The notes: generated by a model from the sequence alone, not told the origin. A stretch of 64,000 bases of DNA from Thereva unica (GCA_949987705.1 OX465281.1:202768804-202832803); one strand, 5' to 3'. Counted from the first letter of the stretch, positions 18,954 through 31,611 are shown. Numbers and translations: made by a program.

Positions 18954-20375
18954 TAGTCCATTCAAAACGCGCGTTATGGTGTTCCAAAATAACACCGTTA
19001 AGAAAATCGAACCCTAAAGGTTTTTGGGGTCGCTGATCACGAAAATCGAGGTCCCGCGGTCCTAAAACATGGGCGTCCCCCCTAAAAATGCAAAAAACAC
19101 CTCTTTTTAGGGGGGTTTCGCGATTATTTCAATAATAATGAAAACTAGTGCGATGAAATGCACTTTTTTTAATATTTATTTGCGAAGGTGGTTGATTTGT
19201 ACTAAATTAAGGCGAACTTAATGGTAAGGGGTACTCCTAAAGGGTTGAAAGTACCCCTAAATTGGAGAAATATGGCAAAAATTTTGTAAAAAAATTTTTT
19301 TTTTTTCAAGTTTATGCTTCAAATTCGAATCTGACTTCATTTTTTAAAAAAATCCTTTTTGTATAATCGTACATCACATTACATTCCTCACTAAATTAGT
19401 TCAACTTCCAAGTAACTGCAATTAAAATTTACTAAAAAACAAATTCGGGTGCAATATCTTAATTTTATTACTTTGCCTCCGTTTTTACCTGCCTAAATGT
19501 CATTGTAAAAAAACGGACCACCCCATTATTCAGAAGTACCTCAAATAAATTAGGGTACATATTTCGCAATTATTGTGTGATTGTCGTTTTTACAAAAATG
19601 CATAGTTTATTTAAAGATTCCACGAAATGAAATATTTCTCAATATATTTTTTATTTTTTTCTCTTTAGGGGTGGTTTAACCTCTGTACAAAGGGGTTTAT
19701 AGTGAAATGTTCCAAATGTTGTAATGATTACAAATGGAAAATAAAATTTAAATGTAAAACAATAAATTTTAATTTGTTTCAATTACAATTTTAATGTGGG
19801 GGTAGTTGTACCCCCTTAAGAGTTGAAAAAATTAATTTTTTTTGCTGATAATACCTTTTGAACCAAATTTCAAACAAAAATCAAAAAAAAAAAAAAAAAA
19901 TTTGCAATTTTTTTTATATAAAGTTGTTTTTATTATAGTAGGGGTAGTTTTAACCCCTTAAGGGTTGAAAATAATTTATTTTTGCCTGACAGTACGCCCA
20001 CAATCGAATTTGAAGCATAAACTTGAAAAAAAAATTTTTTTTACAAAATTTTCCATTTTTCGCCAATTTAGGGGTACTTTCAACCCTTTAGGAGTACCCC
20101 TTACCATTAAGTTCGCCTCAATTTAGTATAAATCAACCACCTTCGCAAATAAATATTAAAAAAAGTGCATTTCATCGCATTAGTTTTCATTATTACTGAA
20201 ATAATCGCGAAAACCCCCTAAAAAGGGGTGTTTTTTGCATTTTTAGGGGTGACGCCCTAATTTTAGGACCGCGGGACCTCGATTTTCGTGATCAGCGACC
20301 CCAAAAACCTTTAGGGTTCGATTTTCTTAACGGTGTTATTTTGGAACACCCCCCCCCCGCGTTTTGAATGGACTA
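18954..20375. mobile_element. DNA element with very long (about 380 bp) terminal inverted repeats, 1.42 kb
   Basis: Starts TAGTCCATTCAAAACGCG and ends with its exact complement at 20375. The arms stay similar through AAATCGAACCCTAAAGG, GGGACCTCGATTTTCG, AGGGGTACTTTCAACCC and AAGTTTATGCTTCAAATTCG, i.e. to about 19335 on the left and 19995 on the right. The core (19336-19994) is AT-rich and contains further GGGGTAGTT / ACCCCTTAAGGG blocks. It has no transposase. The right arm has a C10 run near 20350 where the left has a short sequence. Superfamily not assigned; the TA at both ends may be part of a target duplication. Confidence 0.88.
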
Positions 20376-20599
20376 TAACATAGGCCAGTCAAATTAGATT
20401 CTTTCGTGCCAACCAAGCTATCCGCCATGTCCACCGAGCCATGAAAAAATAGGAAAAACTTCGTATAATTGAGGTAGTTGATGAACTACTTGTGTCACTT
20501 GTAGACCTTTTGGAAACGTCCATAATGGTGTCAAATATTGTCAAAAACAGTTTTTTGCGTTTTAAAATAAAAGGAGAGTATAGATCTTTTCGTGATCGA

Positions 20600-21790
20600 T
20601 CGTCGTGACATACCACGCATTTACCTCAGCAAAGCTCTTAAAAATGTTTAAAATCTCGGACAAAGCTTCATTTAACTGCTCCTATCAAATTTATTATTAT
20701 TTATTTATTTATTATTTGCTTGCTGCCATTTAATCAGTCACGACTGCGTATTGCTAGAGGGAGGTGTATTTTTCTGGGACTTCAATGATTATTGAAAAAA
20801 AATTATGACGAATTATGACTGAAAAACGGCCCTTTTTATATAAATTTTTTATTTTAAGGTTTTTGTATTTTACACATTTGCTACAGAAATAATTTGTAGC
20901 AATTTCTACTAAAAAGTACGAAATTTTTGTTTTTATCACTTTGATTACTAGATTATTGCCGTTTTCCGCCAGTCGCATGCGCACTTCTGCTTGTGGTTGT
21001 GTTTCTTACGGCTGTGAGGAACTCTCGTTTTATGAATGAAAATGTTCATGTATTCAAAAGAAATTTGGTCAGCATATTTTTAAGTTATTTTAAATTTAGG
21101 GATGCGAAATATTTCGCATGATTTTAGTAAAATTTTGTTTATTATGATGAATAAACTGACTTGGCCGGAGTTTTACATGTATTTAAAAGCTATGCTCAAC
21201 ACATATAAAGGTAAATTATCTTTATTCGGCATGCGCGCATCCCTTCCCAAATTATTTTGTTGAGTTTTTTCTGCGTTTGTTGCCGTTTTAACTTAAAAGA
21301 GGGAAATGATAGAATTATATTTTTAAATTTGGCAACGAGGTGCGCAGAATTGTTCAAACTTTTGACGTGACAACGTCTATTAAATCGGTTTAAGATAGGA
21401 CGCGCCTGTGAAAATGTCCCGGACAATGTCCCGCACACAAAAAAAAATCATATCTCCGCCCCCATACATGTTAGGGGGGTGGTTAATGGCTCAAAATTTT
21501 CGTTAATTTATCCTCTACACGGGAAAAATACATTCATTCACCTTATTGACGTGATAACGTCTATTAAATCGGTTTAAGATAGGACGCGCGTGTGAAAATG
21601 TCCCGCATACAAAAAAAAATTTGCTTCGAAATATATAATTTATTAATTGAGAAAATAATACAAAACGTAATAACAGACGTTGTCACGTTCAAATTAATAG
21701 ACGTTGTCACGTTAAAACACGGACGTGATACTTCACATCCAAGACCATTAATTTTTGTGTCACGGAGTTTAAAAACATCTATACTGCACT
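20600..21790 (+). repeat. Repeat family X, copy A (split by element Z at 21364-21751)
   Basis: Reverse-complement match to 59290-60110. Shared blocks include TTCATTTAACTCCTCC-type sequence at 20670, TACTAAAAAGTACGAAATTT at 20907, ATCACTTTGATT at 20935, AATTATTTTGTTTAGCTTTT-type sequence near 21250 and TTGGCAACGAGGTGC at 21341. After Z, the match resumes with TTTGTGTCACGGAGTTT at 21753 and ends shortly after. Superfamily unknown. The coding segment kept in copy B is missing here. Confidence 0.7.
21364..21751 (+). mobile_element. Element Z, copy A (388 bp), with 184-bp internal tandem unit
   Basis: Begins GACGTGACAACGTCTATTAA and ends AAGACCATTAA. T-runs flank both sides here (21360-21363 and 21752-21756) and also in copy B (58428-58999, reverse). 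The block GACGTGAYAACGTCTATTAA recurs at 21548, 184 bases on. Copy B is 572 bp, exactly one 184-bp unit longer. Family X copy B has the uninterrupted site (CAAATTTTTTTTGTGTCAC), which proves that Z is a separate insertion within X. Confidence 0.85.
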
Positions 21791-23135
21791 AGTTCAGTGG
21801 TACCGAACTATGTTATGAACCATGAACGAAAAGAACCAAATGTACGGGTCTCTAATGAAATGACCTGACCTTGAATGATCTGAAAAAGAGCGACTGAATG
21901 AATCGCAAAATGCATGCATAAAGGGTGAGATATCTTTCTCAGAGAACTTGTTTTGGTTGTATTTTTGATGATCTATTCAAAATGTGAGAGATTTGGAACT
22001 TCTTTCTAAGCAATTCTAATTGGAAATAGACATTTTGAAATAGATGAGAATTGAGAGAGTTTTATGAAGAACATTTAAGACTTAGGGAGAGTTCTAACAT
22101 AACCACATATTAATCAAAGTTCAATATATTATTCGAGCGAAGGAAGGAAAATTATATAAAATTTAACAAAAAGGTAAATTTAACGGAAATAGGTTGTTTG
22201 AAATTTTTTTGAATAAAATATTAGATATCTTAAAGTAAGTTAATTAGTTTAAACTGAAATGTGTTTTGTATTTTATTGGAATGCATGGGTTTGTTGTGAC
22301 TGGATTGTATCCGTGAGTGATAACACTTACCAGAAAATTACTCAGCGTCTGGTCGCAAATGCAATAGGCAGAAATGCCAAAATAGTTTCCCTAGTTGATT
22401 ATACTCAGCAGCTAGGCACTGCAGATTTGAAGGCAATGATTGCCAAATTGTGAAGTATTACTAAAAGAACTCAATAAAATTTAAGGCTGAAAGCCAAGTT
22501 TATTCTACGATAGTCTTAAAGCAATTCTTCCCTGATCGATAATTGCTTTGCCCTTTTATACAGTCTTATTCTACTACAAAGTTCTTAAAATTCCAATACA
22601 TAAGGGATGAGGTATTCCAATACATAAGGGATGGACTTTGGATTTCCAATTTCCAATATCCATCGCTTATGTTTACAATTTCTCCTCCTCGGCAAAAACA
22701 TAAGAAGGTCAAAAAAATATGGTTCAAATAATTTCGACTGCAATAAATTACGCAAGTCGCTTAATCACCATAATAGCAACAGAATATGTGCTTATGCACT
22801 TGTGCAATGACATGGGTCAAGTTATATTTCACACATGGCCCGTGTCTTGAAATTGCTTTTCTCATGCGCATGGGATTCCCGTTGTGTTTTAATTACCGAC
22901 GGAATCCCTGACGTAATTATCTGTTCATGGTGACGGTGGTTTCGGGTTCTCATGTTTTTGTTTACATTGGATGGATGTTTAGGAGGTTTTGTGTTTGTTC
23001 TATAATATCACAACAGGTTCGTTCGTAGTTGTGTTTTAGGGCACTCCATTTTTTGCCATAGCCAGGGGAGCTTATTTGGAGCACTCTTAAGAGGGCATTC
23101 TTGGAGTTTTCATAAATTTTATACAAAAAAAAAAC
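21791..23135. other. No clear gene; possible LTR-type remnant near 22260-22560
   Basis: A plus-strand frame at 22259-22453 (64 codons) has a DNTYQKITQRLVANAIGR...LVDYTQQLGT-type composition that looks protein-like, followed by AATAAA at 22474 and GCCAAGTTTATTCTACGATA, as in the R/U5 of some LTR elements. I cannot name it. A 20-bp direct repeat ATTCCAATACATAAGGGATG lies at 22591-22634. The rest is unremarkable. Confidence 0.3.
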
Positions 23136-23139
23136 GGGC

Positions 23140-23275
23140 AATTGTCTTCATGACCATAAAATGTGACATTAGCATACTCAGTAGTCCGGATCTCGTTCGA
23201 TACAGAGGATAAGCAGCTTTGGAAGTGGTTAGAATTTAGTTGGGGGACTGCTTTGGAAAAGCCACTCTCGGGCTT
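23140..23275 (+). repeat. 5S-rRNA-derived SINE head or 5S pseudogene, copy 1
   Basis: The order of motifs follows eukaryotic 5S rRNA: ACCATA, AGCATACTCAGT, GGATCTCGTTCGAT, GATAAGCAGCTTTGG, GTGGTTAGAATTTAGTTGGG, GGACTGCTTTGGAAA. These correspond to the internal Pol III control region (A box, intermediate element, C box). It is diverged from functional 5S and from the copy at 44668. No repeat of the 5S unit surrounds it, so it is a dispersed derivative. Confidence 0.75.
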
Positions 23276-24155
23276 GGAAAGAAAAATATAATTGCAAAAC
23301 ATGAACAAAATAAAAGCTTTTCGATACCGGATCACATTATCCGCAGGCGCCCATGAAAATTTCTTTTTTATAATGTTCCTAGAACGCTTTTGAGGAGCAT
23401 AAAAACGCATGGTACATTAATTACAAAGTAAGCTCATAAGGGCCCTGTAACATCACTCAGATCTTAGTTCACAAAGGAAAAACACTTTCTCGTGATGTCA
23501 CTCAGATCTTGGGTTCAACCCATTTAAGGTTGGTAGTGAATGTTATAAATAGATCGTTATTTCCATACCTTCTTCGATATCAAAATGCGTCCTGGGTGGC
23601 CTCCATAAAGATGGTATAAATTACTCGCCCTAAGTTATCTGAATTTCCATTTTGATTGATTGCGTCTTGAACTTGATAGTCATAGAACAACACAGAGATT
23701 TCATTTGTAGTCGATTCAGTATGGGGACCTCTACGTCTGTTGCAGGTCGTCAGTCTGTACCTTATAATTTCATTCCAATTGTAGAACTCCAAGAGCTGTA
23801 TTTAAATATTCATTGATGCCTAGGTATATATTGATCGGACTATAGGCAATCACGAAAATCGGACCAAAAAGAAAAAGGCTTCTTATAGTAAGTCAAACCT
23901 AAATAATTAGATAGAGCCCTTTGAGGTATAGAATTGGAATTATTAAAGAGTGTTCCCTCGCTTTCTTTCGAGTGGGGTATGATAGCCAGTTCCAAAAATA
24001 CTTTAAAAAAATAAAAAATACTTTTATCTAAAAATGAAGAAAAAGTAAAAAATAGTTTTGAATACAAAGTTTTTATTGCTATAGCCAGTATATGGAAACA
24101 ACCTACCTTGTGGAATGTAAAAAGGCGTCATGTCCTTTCATTTTACACCACATAC
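23276..24155. other. No gene recognised
   Basis: Contains a short direct repeat of CACTCAGATCTT (23454-23466 and 23498-23509). Minus-strand frames of 70-107 codons here have no domain. Confidence 0.35.
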
Positions 24156-24159
24156 CGAG

Positions 24160-24275
24160 TGGGTTGTAAATAAAAAAGTAATCCGCCATTTTGTGTTGGC
24201 CGCCATTTTGAAGTTTGAATGACAGCACATAGCTAATTGTATTCTACTTATCATACCATTTCATTTGAGCTCCAC
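24160..24275 (-). repeat. Relic monomer of the Helitron minisatellite (see 31961-38505)
   Basis: TTGTATTCTACTTATCATACC then TTTCATTTGA at 24236-24266 is the reverse complement of the core of the 128-bp monomer. GGCCGCCATTTT upstream corresponds to its GGCGGCC box. Confidence 0.6.
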
Positions 24276-24289
24276 GCTTTTTTACATTT

Positions 24290-24710
24290 CCCCGGGAGCC
24301 AGACGATCAATTTGTCTGCAATTGCAATTTGAAATATTGCATGTCAAAGTTTTATCGGCAGGAATTTCTTTGCATTGCAATTTCATTATTACAAGAAGTG
24401 CGCAGGAGATAATTGTTTTTTTTTGGTACTAATTTTCATTGATCCACTCATTTTGTATTTATAAAAAAAATAGTTAAAAGCCTCAACTTTTGCTTTTTAA
24501 AAAAATTTTATGTTAATTCACATAACATTAAATATTCCTGTGTCAAGTAATCTCTACTGCTTAGGTTTTTCCACTTTCCGCCATTTTGTTTAAAAAAATT
24601 CTGAATTTCTTGCATATGCAACCATACAATATAGCAATAGGTGCTAGACGATCAATTTTAATGCTGCAATGCAATATTGCAATCGAAAAATTGATCGTCT
24701 AGCCCCCGGG
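24290..24710. mobile_element. MITE of about 420 bp with CCCGGG-rich inverted termini
   Basis: The left terminus CCCGGGAGCCAGACGATCA is mirrored by TGATCGTCTAGCCCCCGGG at the right end, with AATTT and CAATATTGCA-type sequence next inside. An extra inverted pair (GCTAGACGATCAATTTT at 24649 against AAAATTGATCGTCTAGC at 24687) makes the right end a small palindrome, perhaps a nested second copy. No coding sequence. Confidence 0.75.
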
Positions 24711-27700
24711 TTAAGAAAGTGGCTACAGCAATAAAAAGTTTATATTCAAAATTATATTTTTCATATTTTTTAGTTTTTTTTATAGTATTTTTTTTTTCAT
24801 AGTTAATTCAGATAAACACAAACTCTCTAAATCTACAGAATACACTTAAGAACATTGAGATGAATTTAACGTCCGTTAAGATTTACTCGTGAATTTAATG
24901 ATAAAAATCAAAATTAGGTTTGGATTCCTTAACTTTAATGAAATAGTAATCCCCCTAAATCTCGAAGATGGCAATGTAAAAGTTTATATGGCTTATCTAA
25001 AGAGACTTTGATCCTAAAGAAGTATCACCGAAGAGACGTGAAAAACTCCATTAATCCTTTTTGAATGTCCCCGTACCCACCACCACACCCACAAACCGAA
25101 GAAATATTGAGGCGTAATTAACGTGAAGTGCCTGCCTGTCTGCGCGGCGCTCTACTAAGCCTCGTTTTACCCTTAGCTGGCTCTTGTTGTCTTCTTCTTC
25201 TTATTATTTTTCAGTACCAAGTAATCAGCAGCTATATTTAGGGATGAAAGGTCCTTTCAGGTTATTCCGATTTCTAGGATCATTTGCCATTATTATTCAG
25301 GCCTTCTTATAAAACGTTCTTGAAATAGAGAACAAAACGACAACCGCTATCCTGACACGAATTCTCCGACACTCTTAATGGGAATAATTCTTTGTGTAAT
25401 GTCTATGGGATTATTGTGGGGGGAAACTTTTTCCGTACTTTACGAGCGGGGGCTGCTTTCGGTTTCCCTTTTCCGGATTACCTGCCTCAATGGATTTACT
25501 AAATATTAGGGCTCCCGGTGTCTATGATGAAAAAGTAAAAATGCTCGAGGTAGATATAACTCCCCCAGGTCGATTCCACCTGGAGTGTAGGAATGAATAT
25601 AGTATTTTTATTATGCACATTTCCTCCCACCATATATATGAACAGAGAACTTCATAAGTTCCACCCTTAAGCTGGGGATTATTGCTAAGTTTTATATCTC
25701 ATGGTATGAATTTTATTATCAGAAACTTAACTAGATGATAAATTTATATTCTAGCACTTTACCTCAAATTTGTGACAATAAAATCGCCCAACATTCGGAT
25801 TATGCACAGCTCAGAAAAGTTTATCTGCTCGAAAAAGTTTTCTTTAATAAATTTGAAGTTTTCAAAAAGTCCCAACCATCTATAGACCACGTCCTCGTCA
25901 AAAGTTCCTTAAAGATAAATTTTCTTGTTAGGAAGGGAAATTTTGCGGCCTTTTTTCTCCCCCTAATGATTTTGGTGATAATCCGTAATCCCATATTAAA
26001 AAACTTTTTTTACTACAGTTTTCTGAGAATTACGTACTTCACTACGGTACCCCTATAGTACAAGCTACCAGCTCTAGCATAAAGTTTTTTTAGCTCGTGT
26101 AATGAATGTAGTTTAATAAAGATTGCGGTGACTAGATAAAAACTGCATTTTGAACTTACCATCTCCTTATAAGGTTCAGTAAAGAAATAATCTGTAACCT
26201 TAGAAACTCCCTGACAATGCTTTGAGTTGTTCTTCCTCGTTTCGATACAAACCATACGAAGTTTTCGAAGTGCACTGCCTGACTAAATCTTGTTAACCTA
26301 TGTCACAAGATTATTTACAAAGTAACCTGCGGTTGTATTCACAAAAATATAAGCTCTTGGAGGTTAATATAACACATACTTCTCAATATGAATACCCTTC
26401 ACCAGATTGTATTCTTGCTCAACAGGGAATAATTTCCCCTGTCCGAGGACAACTGTAGACGCACAACTTGAAAACGAGTATGCTTTCTGTTGCCAAGAGC
26501 ATTTGATTGAGGGAGTTGCTAAGGATATACGCTATTAGATTTTGTAAGGATTGATTTATTCAAGGAAACTAAGGTACTTTGTTAATATTTCTGTATTGCG
26601 GCCCGAGAAGTGTTGTTCATTGCGTAATTATATCAAAGCGACGTGATATTGTAGTTTTTAATCCATAGACAGTAGGTGGCCGGGGCTTGTGCTATTAATG
26701 AGAGATTTTGTGAAAAAATATTTAAAAGGAAATGATTTGAGCACACTATGATTTAGTCCGGGCGCTGGAGCATTTCCAGTGGTTTTGGCGTGATGTAACG
26801 GACTTTTTTGGTGGAATCGGTCAGAAATGATATCCTCAACAATATTTAGGGGGTGCGCAAGCATGAAACTCCCAGGAAAACTTTTGGTAGCCCAAAAACT
26901 GAAAAGTTCACTAAAAATTCCCTGTTTTTTGGCCTTTCTTGTTAAATATCTCTTAACGAAGGCTTCTAGGCGAAAAATTTGTTGAGCATGTTTTGTTCGT
27001 CATTGAATTTGCTAAAACTTACCCTAAGGTGGATTTTCGAAATTTGAATTTTTGCATTGCAAAATAGCCGAAAACCGCGAAAAAAAGTACCTCACTTTAA
27101 AGTTAGCACAAGGAAAGGAGAGACCATTATCTTCCAATTTAATTCTGGAATTAGATAGTTAAAGGCATGATTAACTTATATCCAAAACCCGATCACGGTC
27201 GGTCAAATAGTTTTTGCATAATGAATTTTGCAATTAAGTGAATTTAAAAAGTTAAATTTGTTACTGCGCCAAAAGAAAAACTCCCATGTTGGTCCTGATT
27301 TTTTTACGTATGCTCTAAGACTCTCTTTACAATATCCAATCATTAAAATTCTGGTTTTTAAATTTTTTTTATGGTTTTTAATTTTTTTAAGATTTTTGGC
27401 AAAAAACTGCAACTAAGGCGTTTTTTCCACAAAAATTGCTAACTCGGCGACGCCAGGAATGCTAGGCGCGTTTCAAATTCGCGCGAAAAAGGACTCAGTT
27501 TCTATTGCACCAATTTAACTGCTTTTTTTTTATATTTCAAAAAGGAATCAAAAAGGTTTAATTTTACTGGATGAATCGATATAGACAAATTTTTTTCAGA
27601 CTAGTAGAGGCCGAGTAGTTGCTTAGAGCGTGGTGTTAGTACAATTGTACAATACAAAGGATGTCATTGTGAGTTTTCTAGACTAATATTCATTCAGCAG

Positions 27701-28945
27701 CAGAAGAGCCGGTTCTTCAAGTTAATCTACACTGGTATTCTTTCATCGCGAGTAACTTCAGCGGGAAAACTAGCGAGGGGTTACTTTTGTAACCCAAGAA
27801 TTCTTTAATGATTTGTGTAACGGGCTTCATGGTAATCGAAAAACTCTATTGGAAATTTAGGAAATTGGAAGTCTTTACATTGTAATGGCTAGGTAAGCAA
27901 CTAGCTAATGACTTGTGGAATATATTAGTTGGAGATGTAATGTGCTTTTATTATTCTTTGTCTTTGTTTTGTCGAAGCCTCTTTTCTTGCTCACCAAATG
28001 TAGCAGAAATGGAATGGTAATTTCGGAAAGCAATGCTGAAAAGAGTAGCAGTAATTTATCCTGCATACCTTACATGGTAATATATGTATTCAATTAATAC
28101 ATTTCACCTCTGAAATAAGTCTTCGTCTATAATGCCTACGATTTTTAAGTAATAGTTGGTTTTTCGTTAATAGTTAAGAATAGTGATGTACAAGAATGGT
28201 CATTCAGTTTTCTCCTCCAAGCTTCTCGCTGACTGGCTAGAGTCCTCCAATTTCGTACGCCGTCTGTATCTACGGCAGCTTTTCCTCGGCCATCCTGCTG
28301 TCACCGATTATGATTCCCTTATATCTGATTATCATTTTATCTGATTTTCCACATACCGTTTACGTTTAATGGTCCAATAATGAGTCTTAAGATTTTTCTC
28401 TCAAAAGCTCCTAATTAGTTTGCGACAAATATGTAAGTAACGTTAAACAAAAGTTAATAACAAATTAAAAAAACGTGATTTTCGACCGTTTTCCCATTTT
28501 TCTCTATATTTTGTGCCCTAACCTATAACTCAATATACATCAATCGAAAGATAATTTGAATAGCTACAACTTTATAATTTGATTTTTTTCGATCCGAGGT
28601 CACGTTTTTCTTTTATTCGCTAAAAACCGTTTTTTTTCAGTTTCCAGAATTTTTTAGGTTAGGTTCGCCATTCCAAATTCCGGAAAAAAAGACGCTATCT
28701 TTTTTAGAATTTTTTTTCCTATAAGACCATATTTTTTGTTTTCTGTTGGCAATTAACGCAAAAATTACATGGAGCTATTTTAGATTGATTGGACTATTGC
28801 TTAAACTTACTTATTCACTAATTCGCCCCAACAACCGCGATCCAATCCTAGGTTTTCTGCTGATTTTTCCACCAAACCCAAATCCGAATTGTATTACAAT
28901 TTGATATACCAAAATTACGGTCACCTTCGCCAGTAATATTTGATC
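24711..28945. other. Long gene-free stretch
   Basis: No recognisable coding domain, tRNA or transposon. 25000-25700 is less AT-rich and may be host sequence. 26870-27420 and 28440-28760 are AT-rich with lysine/phenylalanine-rich short frames of no significance. Confidence 0.4.
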
Positions 28946-28949
28946 CCGC

Positions 28950-29040
28950 TCACGGTTACATCCTATAAATCTTATCGTACAAGAGGTTCGTACTTTCACT
29001 CTAACGAGCTAGTTGTCCTACCCACCGTATCCAGCGCAGA
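28950..29040 (-). pseudogene. Possible relic of an RTE-type ORF2 C-terminus
   Basis: The minus strand reads RWVG-like then MKVRTSCTIRFIG; compare RWAGHLARMSEDESARK in the clear RTE tail at 43190-43260. The DNA shares ACGAGCTAGNTGNCCTNCCCACCG with it. Short and decayed, so tentative. Confidence 0.35.
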
Positions 29041-29055
29041 ATTCATCTGTGCCTC

Positions 29056-29372
29056 GCATACCCGAGTAAAAAAATAAAAAATGAGCTTAAAGTGGGCGAA
29101 CAATGGCCGCTCGGCTTTTTAAGGGGGATATGATGTCGTTGGAATTTTTAACCATTTTAATGACAGTCCGGCCTCACTTAACCAAAAGATTATTTAAATG
29201 ACCAAGAACTAAGCTACGGGCAAATTTAAGCAAAAAAGGATCTGCACCAATGAATTGTTGAATTTGTTTTATGGGAACTTGAACATTTTCGTTATGTACA
29301 ATGGTCCTTTCGATTTATCCTACAAGATTATCATCATGATGCTTTATCAATAAATACGCGGTGAATTCAACC
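29056..29372 (+). repeat. Repeat family Y, copy A
   Basis: Matches the reverse complement of 40515-41400: starts ACCCGAGTAAAAAAATAAAA, then GGCTTTTTAA, AATTTTTAACCATTT, CCAAGAACTAAG, TCTGCACCAATG, CATCATGATG and AATAAATACGCGGTGA. Non-coding. Copy B carries a terminal inverted repeat and a hAT MITE. Confidence 0.7.
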
Positions 29373-30745
29373 AAAGGAGGATGTATTTTTTGATCCTATT
29401 CACACATAATTGAAAAAAGATAGCTCATAAAAAGTTTAAACGCACTCGATCCCCCCTAGACTATGACAACTTTTCAAAACTTAGGTCCCACGTCAAGAGA
29501 TTGTCCCTTGTTGCTCATGCCGATTTTTGAAAGAATGAAAAGGACCGGACCGAGTTCGTGAAAACCCGAGAGAGTTTTTCAAAATTGTTAACGAAAGTCG
29601 AAATGATAATGTTGTAGCATATCAAAATTGCTACGAACGCAAATAAACATAAATATTAAAAAATGTCCTAAGTCCTAAATGACATCATAACGAAATTCAA
29701 AATTATTTCAAAGTAAACTTAGTATAAATATTTCAAAATTAACCAATAACAAATCAGACATAAATATCACAAAAATTTATTTTAATTAGACCTAACAATT
29801 AAATACCTAATCAATTAAAAACCTGTAAGGCTAGAACAGAGCGGAAATCCGATATTCCATTTTCTTCGAAAACTGCCGCGTGGCGAGGAGATAGAGAACC
29901 GATCCTTCTTCTGGTACTAGGAGGCAGAGTGTAAAGACCAAATTGTAGAGGTCGAAGTTTTGAATCTAGAAAAGAAATTAAAATTATTAAAAGTTTAAAG
30001 TAAAAAAAGTTGTTTATAGTTTAGGAATAGTGTTCCACACCAATTATACAATTATAGTCACATTATAACAAATCATACCAAAATTTATATACATAAAATA
30101 TGAGATTGCACTAGCGAAGAAAGTACATATAATGTTAGACACACCGTCCAGTACATGAAGATAGTTGCTTTAATCTCACTATCTAAAGTAACCTGCAAAA
30201 GAGAATGTTCTGCAAAAACAACAAGAAAAAATCAACGATATAATATAACCAACGTGGGACTTCCAACAACAATTTAATTAACCAACGTGGGACTTCCAGC
30301 TAAGCCTTTAAAATAATATATACATACATTATATAATAATTATTCGTTAACAATTTATATTTATCTATTTATTACCCATATTTATTATTACCCATATTTA
30401 TTCATATTTTTTGTAGACTAAATTCCTTTAATTAATTATTCATAATGCATGCATAGGAAAAATACCCATACGTAATTGTTAGAAGGGCCCAGAGTAAGTA
30501 CCTAGGAAATAAGTAGGCTTGATGTAAGAAAAAAGCAAGAAATAAAATTCCATTATATGAGCAAAAAAAAAAGTTTAAGAGGAAGGATATGGTTTTCTAG
30601 TCTAATTTTATAAAGAAAAATGGAATCTATTAAAAGGAACTACATACATTAATTTCGTTGCCTTCCATGGCCAACGAAAAGTTCCCACCCGGGAGAAAGT
30701 AAAGGGAATTTTGAATTTCGAAATTGTTATACAGGAAAGGTACGC
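29373..30745. other. No gene recognised
   Basis: Very AT-rich. Small duplications are visible (AACCAACGTGGGACTTCCA at 30248 and 30280; TTACCCATATTTATTATTAC region at 30370-30400). Confidence 0.4.
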
Positions 30746-30754
30746 GATAATGTG

Positions 30755-31303
30755 ATACCACAATCTCTCACATACAACAATGTGAACTTCTTGCTGACTT
30801 TTTTTCCTGTGTTTATGAAATTTCCAATAACATACCGGTATCGAATAGCCCTATGGCTGACACTTCGAACAATGTGTTGAGTCATCTGAACATATCTCTT
30901 GAAAAGATCTTTCGCGAACTATTTTGTTTGAAAAATAATCGGGGGCCAGGTCCAGATCGAATACCTAACATCTTTTTGAGTAACTGTGTGTACGCACTCG
31001 CTAAACCGCTTCATATTTTATTTAATAAATCTCTTTCTACCGGTGTTTTTCCAGACGCCTGGAAGAAAAGTAGAATCACACCTATTTTTAAGTCAGGTTG
31101 CAAAAAAGATGTCTCCAACTATCGACCCATTTCCATTATGAATTCATTGCCAAAACTATTTGAAAAACTCCATTGTTATACGCGGCCATTAAACCGACAA
31201 TTATAAACGAACAACATGGATTTGTCGATAGTCGATCTACTGTATCAAATCTAGCGTGTATTGAAAACTGTATAGTTAGAGATTTAGAATGCAGTGGTCA
31301 AGT

Positions 31304-31305
<2 letters not shown>
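30755..31305 (+). pseudogene. Non-LTR retrotransposon reverse transcriptase, N-terminal part only
   Basis: The frame runs from about 30755 through the ATG at 30853 with the palm/finger signature: GPGPDRIPNIFL, LFNKSLSTGVFPDAWK, ITPIFKSG and NYRPISIMNSLPKLFEK. A frameshift near 31170-31180 moves it to a second frame with INEQHGFVDSRSTVSNL, the next RT block. The coding sequence then stops abruptly in a (TA)n tract at 31306. The catalytic YADD box is missing. Jockey/CR1-like by motif order. Confidence 0.88.

Positions 31306-31356
<51 letters not shown>
31306..31356. repeat. (TA)n microsatellite
   Basis: About 25 TA units between the RT fragment and the first MITE; probably a landing site for TA-targeting elements. 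Confidence 0.95.
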
Positions 31357-31359
<3 letters not shown>

Positions 31360-31611
31360 TACTGATTAAAATATTAAGACCACCCACTATTCGACATAAA
31401 ATTCTGCCTTTCAATGACTATAGCTTTTCATGCTATAGATGTATCTAATGTCTACGAGCTTTGCACCACAAAAGCCTTGCTTTAGCGTGCCTTGGTGATA
31501 ACAAACACATTTTGGCTTCAGGCCGTGCAAATAAGCTTTAAAAGTTGTAATCATTGCAAGTTAGAGTTTTATGTCGAATAGTAGGTGGTTTTAATATTTT
31601 AATCAGAACTG
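31357..31611. mobile_element. Tc1/mariner-like MITE, 255 bp
   Basis: Left end CAGTACTGATTAAAATATTA; right end complement CAGTTCTGATTAAAATATTA; followed on both sides by ARACCACCYACTATTCGACA, giving inverted repeats of about 48 bases with 4 mismatches. TA-rich on both sides. The CAGT start and TA context fit Tc1/mariner-type elements. No transposase. Confidence 0.85.

Noticed and set aside
20389..20616. 75-codon minus ORF next to the long-TIR element
   Set aside because: No domain; Ser/Thr run from a simple codon repeat; not shared by family X copy B.
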